DNA from: Bacteroidota bacterium
GTDB lineage: Bacteria; Bacteroidota; Bacteroidia; UBA7662; CANHCV01
Length of the DNA: 64,000 nt
Reading direction: 5' to 3'
Assembly: GCA_947501265.1 (NCBI GenBank)
Contig: CANMVY010000001.1
Location: forward strand, 124,001-188,000
Shown one piece after another: positions 27,388-36,085 of this stretch (its first letter is position 1; each line of letters starts with the position of its first letter). A program made the position numbers and the translations under genes. The notes below the pieces were generated by a model, which did no database searches, was not told where the DNA came from, and saw only the letters and a program-made list of their open reading frames with translations.

Positions 27388-29710
27388 TCTAATCCTTGGA
27401 TTGGCCAGCTTGGCCGCATTTGCGCAACCCCTCACCTTGGAAAAAATCATGAGCGGCCAGGATTTTGTCGGTTATTGGCCCGAAAATCCGCGTTGGAAAC
27501 AAAACGAAAACGGATTTTTGTACGAGCACCGGGTGTTGGGCGATTCGGTGAGTCGAACGTGGTGCTACGATGTAAAGAACGGAAAAACCCGTTTAGCTAC
27601 CGCAACCGATTTGTCGGAAGTTCTCCCCTTTTTGGTTTGGAATCCTTCCTTTTCCAAAGCCCTATACACCAAAAAGGGAAACGTTTATGTTTGGAATGAA
27701 ATCGCCAAATCCGGACAACTCGTTTTGGATTTGGAATCGCCTTGCTCCAACCCACAATGGGTGGAAGGCGGATTCGCCTTCCAATGCGATCAAAGCATTT
27801 ATGTTTTTCGGAATCAGCAGTTGCAGGTATTGGGAAAGTTTGGGGACGAGCGAAAAGCGTCGCCTTCCAACGATTTAACGGCGAAAAACGAGTGGCTCAA
27901 AAACCAACAGAAAGAGTTGTTTTTGGTGTTGCAAGACCGCGCTCGCAACCAAAAGCTATCCAAAACTACGCAAATCAACGAGTCGAACAGCACCTCCGGT
28001 TTATTCCCCTTGGGAGGTAAAAACCTTGAGAACTGGAACATTTCGTGGGATGCAAAACAACTTATTTACGTGTGCAGCAGCAACAACACCGATGCCGATG
28101 AAACCAGCATGCCCGTTTGGATCACCGAAAGCGGATACGTTAAAACCCAACCTGCCCGAGCTAAGGTGGGAGAAAAAATCGGAGAAGGCTTTTTGCATTG
28201 GGCCACGTTGGATCAAGGAAAATGGTCGTATTCAGTTTTCAACGACACCTTGTCTGGGCAGTGCTCGCATCCAAAAGAATTAGCCATCAAGGACCGTGCT
28301 TCGAAAAAAGCCGTTCAGTTTTTCGGATTGTACCGCTCTCCCATCGGAAATCAATTTGTTGTGGAGGTTCAATCCAACGACAACAAAGACCGATGGATGG
28401 GCGTTTGGAGGAATGGGAAATTTGTGGAGTTAAACCATCAACACGACGATGCCTGGATCGGTGGTCCGGGAATTTCCTCTTGGCGATCCGGAGATTCTGA
28501 TTTTGGTTGGTTCGACGCCAAGAACATTTTCTATCAAAGTGAAAAAACTGGATATTCCCATTTGTATCTGCAAGATGTAGAAACGGGACAAGTGAAAGCC
28601 CTCACTTCCGGAAATTTCGAGGTGATGAATCTGCAGTTTTCCCCTCAGAAAAAGGCATTTTTTGCCAACATGAACAGGGAAGAACCCGGACGATTTTTGC
28701 CTTGCAAAATCGATCCCAAATTGCCCTTGGGATGGGTTTCTCTGCTTCCTCCAAAAAAATTATTCGGAAAAAATCCCGGATTTACTGAAATTTTCCCATC
28801 CCCCAGCGGGGATCAGTTTGCCTTTCGATTCTCCACCATGGAACGGCCATGGGAATTGGCGGTGCAAGAAAAAGGAAAAATGATTTGGAACATCGTCACT
28901 CGCTCGACTTCCCCCGAGTTTGAAAAGTACTCGTGGAATAAGGGGAAAGTGATTTCTTTTCCCGGCATGGATGGCAAATTGGTTTACGCTCGTTTGTACC
29001 AACCGGAAAAGGCGGTGAAGAATTCGGCTGCGGTGATTTTCGTGCACGGAGCCGGTTATTTGCAGAATGCCCATCATTGGTGGAGCAATTACTACCGGGA
29101 ATTCATGTTCCACCACTTTTTAACCGAACGAGGATATACGGTTTTGGACATCGATTATCGGGCTTCGAGCGGCTACGGCCGGGATTGGAGAACGGCCATT
29201 TACCGTCACATGGGAGGTTGGGATTTGAACGATCACCTTTCCGGCCGTTCGTATTTGGTGGAACAAATGGGAATCAATCCGAAAAAAGTTGGGATGTATG
29301 GCGGTAGTTACGGTGGCTTCATGACGTTGATGGCATTGTTCACGACACCCGACTCTTTTGCGTGCGGTGCGGCGTTGCGTTCGGTGACCGATTGGGCGCA
29401 TTATAACCACGGCTACACTTCAAACATCTTGAATACGCCAGAAACCGACTCGCTTTCCTACGCTCAAAGCAGCCCCATCAACTTTGCGAAAAACCTCAAA
29501 AATCCGTTATTGATGTTGCATGGAATGGTGGATGATAATGTTCAATTTCAAGACATTGTACGGTTGTCTCAGCGCTTGATTGAACTTGAAAAAGATCAGT
29601 GGGAATTAGCGGTTTACCCGGTAGAAAACCATGGATTTAAGGAACGGAGTTCTTGGCTGGACGAATACAAGCGTATCTTTAAGCTTTTCGAACAACATTT
29701 ATTGCATTAA
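27356..29710 (+). CDS. S9-family prolyl oligopeptidase-like exported peptidase
   Basis: A 784-residue protein: a signal peptide (IGINLILGLASLAAFAQ), an N-terminal beta-propeller (about 30-520) and a C-terminal alpha/beta-hydrolase domain. The catalytic triad is visible: serine near 650 in GMYGGSYGGF, aspartate near 727 in GMVDDNVQF and histidine near 759 in ENHGF. VIFVHGAGYLQNAHHWW gives the oxyanion side. DPP4/acylaminoacyl-type S9 peptidases remove short peptides in the periplasm. The start MKFTPF at 27356 gives a signal peptide and overlaps the upstream lipoprotein gene by 32 nt. A T9SS cargo gene follows after 3 nt. Confidence 0.93.
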   Translation: MKFTPFRIGINLILGLASLAAFAQPLTLEKIMSGQDFVGYWPENPRWKQNENGFLYEHRVLGDSVSRTWCYDVKNGKTRLATATDLSEVLPFLVWNPSFSKALYTKKGNVYVWNEIAKSGQLVLDLESPCSNPQWVEGGFAFQCDQSIYVFRNQQLQVLGKFGDERKASPSNDLTAKNEWLKNQQKELFLVLQDRARNQKLSKTTQINESNSTSGLFPLGGKNLENWNISWDAKQLIYVCSSNNTDADETSMPVWITESGYVKTQPARAKVGEKIGEGFLHWATLDQGKWSYSVFNDTLSGQCSHPKELAIKDRASKKAVQFFGLYRSPIGNQFVVEVQSNDNKDRWMGVWRNGKFVELNHQHDDAWIGGPGISSWRSGDSDFGWFDAKNIFYQSEKTGYSHLYLQDVETGQVKALTSGNFEVMNLQFSPQKKAFFANMNREEPGRFLPCKIDPKLPLGWVSLLPPKKLFGKNPGFTEIFPSPSGDQFAFRFSTMERPWELAVQEKGKMIWNIVTRSTSPEFEKYSWNKGKVISFPGMDGKLVYARLYQPEKAVKNSAAVIFVHGAGYLQNAHHWWSNYYREFMFHHFLTERGYTVLDIDYRASSGYGRDWRTAIYRHMGGWDLNDHLSGRSYLVEQMGINPKKVGMYGGSYGGFMTLMALFTTPDSFACGAALRSVTDWAHYNHGYTSNILNTPETDSLSYAQSSPINFAKNLKNPLLMLHGMVDDNVQFQDIVRLSQRLIELEKDQWELAVYPVENHGFKERSSWLDEYKRIFKLFEQHLLH

Positions 29711-29713
29711 ACC

Positions 29714-30910
29714 ATGAAGACTTTTTTTCTATTGCTTTCGTTCTTCCTTCTTACTACAGGCAGTTTTGCTCAAGTTGTACCTCCAACATCTTTGCGGGTG
29801 TACAATCAAAATCAAGGAAATTGGGAATTGGGCAATGGATACGAAATGCGGTACCATGGCACTGGGAAATTGGCTTCCATCACCGAAATTGATTCCATCG
29901 CCAATGTTGTTTTATCGACTCGTTTTTTTGAGTACGATAGCTTAGGTCGTTTAATCTTAGATTCTACCCAATTTTTGGTTTCTGTTGGAAGCTACGCCTT
30001 CGAATCGCGTTCTTTTGAGTACGGCCCCAATGGAAAAATCATTCGATTAAAAGGCAAAAGCAATGACCCCAATAATTCGTATCAGAATGAAAAAGAATAC
30101 TGGTACAATCCCGGTTTTCGTGGATTCAGCAGTTCCATTCGAACCATCAACTCAGCCACGTTCGACACCTTAAATCGATACATTCGATCCCCATTTTACG
30201 ATACCCTGTATTATTCCTCCACATCATTGGGGATTTATCAAAAATTTAAAGTCGAAGCCTGGAGAGATTCCGCTGATTTAATTCCATCGGTTTACACGTC
30301 TTTCAATGCTCAAGGATTGCCTTTTGCTCGAGATAGCGGGATTTTCAATTCAGACAAACTGCCGCTAACGAGAAGGGTTTATACGTATCAAAACAATGTT
30401 CAAACGGGGTTTTACGACAATTTCTACAGCTATTTCCCATCCATTCCAAAAGAATTGGTTCATCAACCCAATCCCGAACTCTCCATTCATGACATCAGCG
30501 GTTTAACCTATTTCCGGGGTGCTGTTGCTGTTCAACCGTCCCAAGGAAATTCCGATTCTGATTTTAATCTTCAATACGGCCCCAATAATCGACTGGAATC
30601 TTATGTTCGAAGGAACAACACCCAAGGGGTTGCCACCGACACCAAGATGGTTTTTGCTTATGGAAGATTACAATCCCAGAAAATGGAATCGTTGAATGCG
30701 TTGATTTTCCCTAATCCTTGTCGAGAATTCCTTCAAATTCAAGCGCCGATGGGATCAAGAGTTAGCATTTCCGATTTAGCTGGAAGAACCCTTCAACAGT
30801 TTCAATTTCAGGGAGAAACGCTGAACACCGAAAGCCTTCCAACGGGAATCCTTTTCATTACGATTCAGAAAGAGAATCGAACTCAAGCATTCAAACTCAT
30901 CAAACTATAA
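29714..30910 (+). CDS. T9SS type A sorting-domain protein
   Basis: A 398-residue secreted protein: signal peptide MKTFFLLLSFFLLTTGSFAQ, a middle region of repeated short beta units of the kind LxxxxFxYDSLGRLI (FFEYDSLGRLILDS, SFEYGPNGKIIRL), and a C-terminal T9SS sorting domain (ALIFPNPCREFLQIQ, then ISDLAGRTLQQF, and the end AFKLIKL). The middle resembles YD/RHS-like or MORN-like strand repeats, but I cannot assign a ligand. The sorting domain directs export through the T9SS and surface anchoring. It follows the S9 gene by 3 nt and converges on the flavin reductase gene with a 6-nt overlap. Confidence 0.88.
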   Translation: MKTFFLLLSFFLLTTGSFAQVVPPTSLRVYNQNQGNWELGNGYEMRYHGTGKLASITEIDSIANVVLSTRFFEYDSLGRLILDSTQFLVSVGSYAFESRSFEYGPNGKIIRLKGKSNDPNNSYQNEKEYWYNPGFRGFSSSIRTINSATFDTLNRYIRSPFYDTLYYSSTSLGIYQKFKVEAWRDSADLIPSVYTSFNAQGLPFARDSGIFNSDKLPLTRRVYTYQNNVQTGFYDNFYSYFPSIPKELVHQPNPELSIHDISGLTYFRGAVAVQPSQGNSDSDFNLQYGPNNRLESYVRRNNTQGVATDTKMVFAYGRLQSQKMESLNALIFPNPCREFLQIQAPMGSRVSISDLAGRTLQQFQFQGETLNTESLPTGILFITIQKENRTQAFKLIKL

Positions 30911-31534
30911 TTTTTTTAGCAGCTGATCGGGCTTGGCATACGAAAGCCGAGCGAGTTGACTCGTTACGTGGTACGAATCCAAGCCTGAAACGGTAACCGT
31001 TCCCGCTTTTTCCAAGTCGACCCATCCATCGGTGGAAACACAATCGTTGGGAACGGACACTTCCACGATTTCAGCAATCACCATATGAGTGCCGTTGATT
31101 TTTAAATCGTGAATCTCTCGGCATTCGGCCATCCATTTCACCTGACTTTCTTTAACCAAGGGAGCCGAATATCCGTCCCAATGCTCAGGAGTTAATCCAA
31201 CGGCATCGAACTCGGAAACTTCTCTTGGGTAACGCGCCGAAGTTTGGTGCGCTTTTTCAAAGAACTCCTCGGTAACGTGATTCACCGAGAATTGGCCGGT
31301 AGCCTGAATGTTATCAAAGGTATGCCGATCGGATTTATCGGGGCGAACGATGATTCCAAACAATGCCGGGTTAGCCCCAATATGGAAAAGCGAACTAAAA
31401 ACGGCAAGATTGGCTTGGCCTTCGGCCGATTGGGTTCCGATGAGAACCAAACTTTTGAATCCGCCCAACGCGTTGATGAATGCTGCTCGAACCCGTTGAT
31501 CCATGTCAGCCAACTCGGTTTTTCTTACCTTCAT
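30905..31534 (-). CDS. Flavin reductase-like FMN-binding split-barrel protein
   Basis: A 209-residue protein of the flavin reductase family: [72 protein letters not shown] and the WMAECREI strand are typical of the FMN-binding split barrel. Members reduce free FMN or act as flavoproteins. The start ATG overlaps the photolyase TGA by ATGA, so it is the third gene of the photolyase operon and may supply reduced flavin there. That link is inferred from position only. Confidence 0.9.
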   Translation of the reverse strand: MKVRKTELADMDQRVRAAFINALGGFKSLVLIGTQSAEGQANLAVFSSLFHIGANPALFGIIVRPDKSDRHTFDNIQATGQFSVNHVTEEFFEKAHQTSARYPREVSEFDAVGLTPEHWDGYSAPLVKESQVKWMAECREIHDLKINGTHMVIAEIVEVSVPNDCVSTDGWVDLEKAGTVTVSGLDSYHVTSQLARLSYAKPDQLLKKL

Positions 31535-33015
31535 GATGCTTTACTTTTTCTTTTTTTGGCCGATGGTCGGACGTGTTTTTCCAAGATGCGTGATTTTTCG
31601 GCTTGCACCGACTGATCTTTCCGCCATCCCCAAATTTTTTCCCGGTGCAAGGGAAGAACCACATCTTGAATAACGATGGGCGCTGGATAATGTTTTCCCA
31701 ATTCAAAACCGAGGTATTCTCCTTCCAAAGCCGTACACTTCCAAGGCTCGTGAATGAGGTGCGGAGGCAAGTCCCGCAATTCGGGAACCCATTTTTTGAT
31801 GAATTCTCCTTGCGGGTCGTGCTCTTGCGATTGCTTCACCGGATTGTAAATGCGGATGGTATTGGTTCCTGTTACGCCGGCTTGCATCTGAAATTGAGGA
31901 AAATGGATCCCCGGCTCGTAATCCAAAAACAAGCGGGCCAAGTGATAAACGCCCAACCGCCAATCCTGAAACAAGTGATGGCACAAAAAACTAACCACCA
32001 TTGCGCGCATTCGAAAGTTAATCCATCCCGTTTGCTGCAAACACCGCATGCAAGCATCCACCAACGGATATCCGGTTTCACCCTTTTCCCAGGCATTCAC
32101 CCAATCCAATCGGTCCTCCCGTTCCAGTTGTTCGTACCCCCGATTCACGCACAAACTTTCGTACTCCACCTCCATTTCAAATTTTTGAATGAAGTGATCG
32201 TGCCATTTCAGGCGTGTCATCGCTCCCAGCAATCCTTTTTTGTTTCCCCCATTTTTGGCGGATTCGTTCATGGCTTGTACGGCTTGACGGATGGAAAGAT
32301 TCCCCCAGCTGATGTAAGGCGACAATCGCGAACAGGACAATCTGCTTTCGGCCGGTTTAGAAATATGGAAGGAGTAATTTTTTGCGCGATCGGAAAGGAA
32401 AGATTGCAAGTACCGTTGCGCAAAATCCTCTCCCGGCGGCTGAAAGTCGGCCAAATCTTTTGACCATGCTTCCTGTAATTCAGGAGCTACCGGAAACGGA
32501 TTTGGCGGAAAAATCAATTCTTGTTTTTTAAAGGAGGGATGTTGTTGGGGCATGGACATGAATTGGTACCACTGCTGGTCCCAACCTACTCGGTTTTTCT
32601 TTCCTCGAACAACGCCGTCTTTCTGGAATTCTTTCCATTTCACACCCTCGGCTCGAAACAAAGTTTGCACGCTTCGATCCCGCTGCCACGTTTCTTCCAC
32701 CCCCGATTCTTGGTAGCTCACCACTTGCTTCACCTCGAATTCGTTCAAAATCCACGACCAAATTTCGTTGGCTTCGCCCTGCATAATCCATAAGGGAATT
32801 CCAAACTTTTCGGTTTTTTGTTGAACCGCCAAAGCACTTTTCCATTGAAACCAAGCGTGCCGAATTGAAAAATCGGGACGCTGCAACTGAAACGGTTCAA
32901 AAAGGTAAATCAGTAGCAGCGGCCATCCACTTTGGGCCGCCTCGGCCAAAGGTGCATGATCCAATGTTCGGAGGTCTCGCTTCATCCAAACCACGACCAA
33001 CGGTTGTTTTACCAC
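31531..33015 (-). CDS. Cryptochrome/photolyase family protein, full length, atypical FAD site
   Basis: A 494-residue protein. The N-terminal alpha/beta antenna domain starts [19 protein letters not shown]. The C-terminal FAD domain has [30 protein letters not shown] and [31 protein letters not shown]. Where classical CPD photolyases have NNGGWQW, this one reads [10 protein letters not shown], so the Asn near the flavin N5 and the innermost Trp of the electron chain are replaced (ungapped alignment by eye). A basic tail ([10 protein letters not shown]) ends it. The only plausible start is GTG at 33015: the first ATG lies inside the first strand. That GTG overlaps the stop of the upstream gene by 7 nt. 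Confidence 0.88.
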   Translation of the reverse strand: MVKQPLVVVWMKRDLRTLDHAPLAEAAQSGWPLLLIYLFEPFQLQRPDFSIRHAWFQWKSALAVQQKTEKFGIPLWIMQGEANEIWSWILNEFEVKQVVSYQESGVEETWQRDRSVQTLFRAEGVKWKEFQKDGVVRGKKNRVGWDQQWYQFMSMPQQHPSFKKQELIFPPNPFPVAPELQEAWSKDLADFQPPGEDFAQRYLQSFLSDRAKNYSFHISKPAESRLSCSRLSPYISWGNLSIRQAVQAMNESAKNGGNKKGLLGAMTRLKWHDHFIQKFEMEVEYESLCVNRGYEQLEREDRLDWVNAWEKGETGYPLVDACMRCLQQTGWINFRMRAMVVSFLCHHLFQDWRLGVYHLARLFLDYEPGIHFPQFQMQAGVTGTNTIRIYNPVKQSQEHDPQGEFIKKWVPELRDLPPHLIHEPWKCTALEGEYLGFELGKHYPAPIVIQDVVLPLHREKIWGWRKDQSVQAEKSRILEKHVRPSAKKRKSKAS

Positions 33016-34106
33016 GTGGCCATGATTTTTTCTGCCCGCTTCCAAAATCCGAAAAAGGAAGGATAAAAACCAGTAATCTCGGGAAAAATCCAATCTCGTT
33101 CATCGGTTTCGGCACCCCAAAACTTCAAATGCGGATGTTCTTTTTGAAAGATCTTTTTCCCTCGGCAATAGTTAGCTAGATCGTCCCAACTCCCCCAATA
33201 CACTTGCATCCCTGGAATTTTATTCGCCCAAGAAACCACAAAATCAAGGGTGTGATCGGCCATAGGGAATCGTTCAAAAAATGCAGGTTCGAGAACGAGA
33301 ATGCGGTTGTATTCTTGGTCTTGCCGCCAATGAGGATCCAAGTTGTACGCCGTGTACAAGCAAGTAGGTAAATGAGGATTGATGGAAATGGCCTCGGTTT
33401 CAACCGGAGTGGTGATGAGGGAAATTCTTGTTTTGGGCTGTAAAACCGAAGGAATCTCTTTCAATGGAAACGATTCGGTTTCAACTTCGAGAAAGGTATT
33501 TCGATCGCGAGTCGCACAAAAATGATTGATGTTGTCTTGATTAGCGAAATACTTCCGGTCTCGAGATACGCCACAAACCCACTGCCATGAAATGAAGTTG
33601 GAGGCAAAATCGGCATCCAGCAAATGGTAATACATCCATCGCGCGGGAAGAGCCCAATGTGCCAGGGCCACGTTGGTTGCGATGGAGGCCGTGTACATCC
33701 GAACGTGGTTGTGCATGCATCCCGTTTCCAACAAGTGAAGAATTCCCCGATCGAGGGCCGAAATTCCCGTTTTCGCTTCCAAAATCGCCGTAGGCATTTG
33801 CTGATGGGAAACGGGAATTTGTTCTTGGCGCAACGGTTCACGATCTAAGTTCGGACGATGTTGCCCAACGCGTTGGAAGTAATCCCTCCAAGCCAACTGC
33901 TGAATCAGGGGCGTGAGCTGATTGTTGGGCAACCCGCGGGAACGGAGGCTTTCAACAACGTTTTTGGTACTGATGATCCCTCGAGAAATGTAGGGCGAAA
34001 GCTGGGTCACTTTCCCCGATTCAAAATTTCGGGTTTTACCGTAGGCAACGGGATCGATGGAATCTATTCGATCGACAATTTCGGAAAAAGATTGGGCGAG
34101 TTTCAC
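33009..34106 (-). CDS. Antenna-less photolyase FAD-domain protein with a C-terminal alpha/beta region
   Basis: A 365-residue protein that begins directly in the photolyase FAD domain: [14 protein letters not shown] at about 33, [40 protein letters not shown] and [23 protein letters not shown]. The Asn four residues before WQW and both Trp are kept. The usual N-terminal antenna domain is absent; an in-frame stop sits 11 codons upstream, so it is not cut off by a missed start. About 130 extra residues follow (230-365), with strand-like [14 protein letters not shown] and MQVYWGS. The start is GTG at 34106. The downstream full-length photolyase overlaps by 7 nt. Confidence 0.88.
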   Translation of the reverse strand: MKLAQSFSEIVDRIDSIDPVAYGKTRNFESGKVTQLSPYISRGIISTKNVVESLRSRGLPNNQLTPLIQQLAWRDYFQRVGQHRPNLDREPLRQEQIPVSHQQMPTAILEAKTGISALDRGILHLLETGCMHNHVRMYTASIATNVALAHWALPARWMYYHLLDADFASNFISWQWVCGVSRDRKYFANQDNINHFCATRDRNTFLEVETESFPLKEIPSVLQPKTRISLITTPVETEAISINPHLPTCLYTAYNLDPHWRQDQEYNRILVLEPAFFERFPMADHTLDFVVSWANKIPGMQVYWGSWDDLANYCRGKKIFQKEHPHLKFWGAETDERDWIFPEITGFYPSFFGFWKRAEKIMATW

Positions 34107-34150
34107 CCAAAGGAAACAGAATAGAAGAAAATTAGTTTACGAATCTTCGT

Positions 34151-36085
34151 TTATTCCCAGATCAATTGCAGCATGAATTGTCGGTAAGGGCCCAAACTAC
34201 CAGGAACCATCATGACCGATTGGTTGAGGGCGTTTCGAACAACCATGCCGAGACTCCAAGCAGAATTCAGTTGCGTTTTCAAGCGCACATCGAGCAAGAA
34301 ATCCCCGTTGGGGTGAAGTTCCCGGTGCGCTTGAATTCCAGGAATCGTTCCCGCCAATTGCTCCACCCATGGCCGATCAATGCTTTCCATAAATCCGTTC
34401 CACCTGAAGTTTCCACCCAGCATCCATTTTCCGTAAGTCAACTGTAAATCGGCTCTTCCCAACCACTTTTGGCGGTATTTGAGGTATTTCCACTGCGTTG
34501 AAGTAACCGTATCGGTTCCGAGGTTGAGCGGTTCGGTTCGGGTAACGCCAGCCAAATAATCCAGCCTCCATTTTCCTCCACTTTGAAAACCCTTGGCTTG
34601 GACATCGAATCCGTAAATCCGGGCTTTCGAAATGTTGGTTGCTCCAAAACCGAACAGCCCGGAATTGAAATTGAATCCGTACGAAAACTCAATCATGTCG
34701 CGGTACTGCTGAAAAAATAAGGCCACATCAAAAACAAACGACTGATTTTCCTTTTCGTACCGGTACCCCAATTCGGAACTATGGGCAAATTCGCTTCGCA
34801 AAGTAGGATTAGGAAAAATATTGATCCCACCGGTATTGTTGCTGGTTTTTACATACATTTCAATCAAGGTCGGAGAACGAAATCCTTGCCCCCAACTGGC
34901 CCTGAAAAAATGGTTCTCCTTCCATCGGTAATTCACTCCACCTCGAAATACAGGCGAAGAAATGGGGGATTTGTTCAAATTGATGAATTGTTCATAGCGA
35001 ACTCCGCCTTGAAAAGCGAACGATTTCCAAGAATAACTCAACTGCCCAAACAACGCTCGATTCACCGAATGAATGGAATCGCGGAACAAGTTCACATTCT
35101 TTTGATGAAATGCTCCAAAAACCGCAGAAAAATGATCTTTCCGATACGCGGAGGTGTATTCGTACAATTCCGATCGGTTCAAATTGTAAAACACCCGATT
35201 CTTGAGTGCATGTCGCCAAACTTTCCCGTTGTACTGAACGTAAGGATCCAAGGTGAAATAACGTAACACCTGACTTACCGTGGTGTCCATGTACTGCGTT
35301 AGCGCCATGGAATCGCTCTTCCAAATGAAGAATACTCCCGCGGAATCGCGCATGGCATTGGCGGAAACGCCCGCTTGAAATCGGCCGTTCGTGTACCGAA
35401 TTTTTGCATTTCCCCGAAGCCGATTCGCAAAATCGGAATTTCGATAACTCTCGTCTTTCAACGCCTGACCCCCGAGCACGAAGTCCCATTTTTTCCATTT
35501 TTGGGCAGAAACCCAAGAAACGGCATTCGTCATCCGCCGATCGTTGGGGAATAAATCAACGTGCTCTTGGGGCGGCCGATCGAACATTCCGTTTTGAACC
35601 CAAACCCGATGGATCGGTTTTTTTTCTGAAGCCCAAAGGGTTTGCAAGTGAATCACCCCGTTCAAAGCCGAAGAACCGTAAACCGCTGAAGCGGCACCTT
35701 TCAACACTTCTACCGATTGAACCTGCTCCATGGGCAAAAAATGCCAGCGAATATCTCCTTCGTAAGCACCCAACATCGGCAAACCATCCACCAACATCAA
35801 CACCCGACTTCCTACCCCAAACGTAAATCCGCTTCCGCCACGAATATTGGCTTGTCCGTTGGTGATGGTCACCCCGGGCACTCGATCAATCACATCAGAA
35901 AATTGCGTTCCACCGTTGAGAAAAACCTTTTTCGAATCAATTTTCTCCAAGGAAACCGTTGATTTTGCAACCAAGCCTAAAGATCGAGACGTGGTAATTT
36001 CGAAGGGGCGCAACAAAAGCGGAATTTCTTGACGCTTCACGGTATCATCGGGCGCAAGAGCAAGGAACAAGAGCGGCAACAACAT
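34151..36085 (-). CDS. TonB-dependent outer-membrane receptor
   Basis: A 644-residue receptor: a short hydrophobic start (MLLPLLFLALA), a plug domain (about 45-160: FSDVIDRVPGVTITNGQANIRGGSGFTFGVGSRVLMLVDGLPML, then EVLKGAASAVYGSSALNGVIHL) and a beta-barrel ending FMLQLIWE. No carboxypeptidase-like N-terminal domain and no SusD partner are present, so a metal-chelate or cofactor substrate is likelier than glycans; the true ligand is unknown. The ATG overlaps the stop of the next receptor by one base (TAATG), so the pair is translated together. Its plug is close to that of the neighbour, which suggests tandem duplication. Confidence 0.93.
   Translation of the reverse strand: MLLPLLFLALAPDDTVKRQEIPLLLRPFEITTSRSLGLVAKSTVSLEKIDSKKVFLNGGTQFSDVIDRVPGVTITNGQANIRGGSGFTFGVGSRVLMLVDGLPMLGAYEGDIRWHFLPMEQVQSVEVLKGAASAVYGSSALNGVIHLQTLWASEKKPIHRVWVQNGMFDRPPQEHVDLFPNDRRMTNAVSWVSAQKWKKWDFVLGGQALKDESYRNSDFANRLRGNAKIRYTNGRFQAGVSANAMRDSAGVFFIWKSDSMALTQYMDTTVSQVLRYFTLDPYVQYNGKVWRHALKNRVFYNLNRSELYEYTSAYRKDHFSAVFGAFHQKNVNLFRDSIHSVNRALFGQLSYSWKSFAFQGGVRYEQFINLNKSPISSPVFRGGVNYRWKENHFFRASWGQGFRSPTLIEMYVKTSNNTGGINIFPNPTLRSEFAHSSELGYRYEKENQSFVFDVALFFQQYRDMIEFSYGFNFNSGLFGFGATNISKARIYGFDVQAKGFQSGGKWRLDYLAGVTRTEPLNLGTDTVTSTQWKYLKYRQKWLGRADLQLTYGKWMLGGNFRWNGFMESIDRPWVEQLAGTIPGIQAHRELHPNGDFLLDVRLKTQLNSAWSLGMVVRNALNQSVMMVPGSLGPYRQFMLQLIWE

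Noticed and set aside
31603-32463. A 286-codon plus-strand open frame inside the photolyase region
   Set aside because: It is antisense to a clear photolyase reading frame and shows no family motif or promoter; low-complexity His/Phe-rich shadow.
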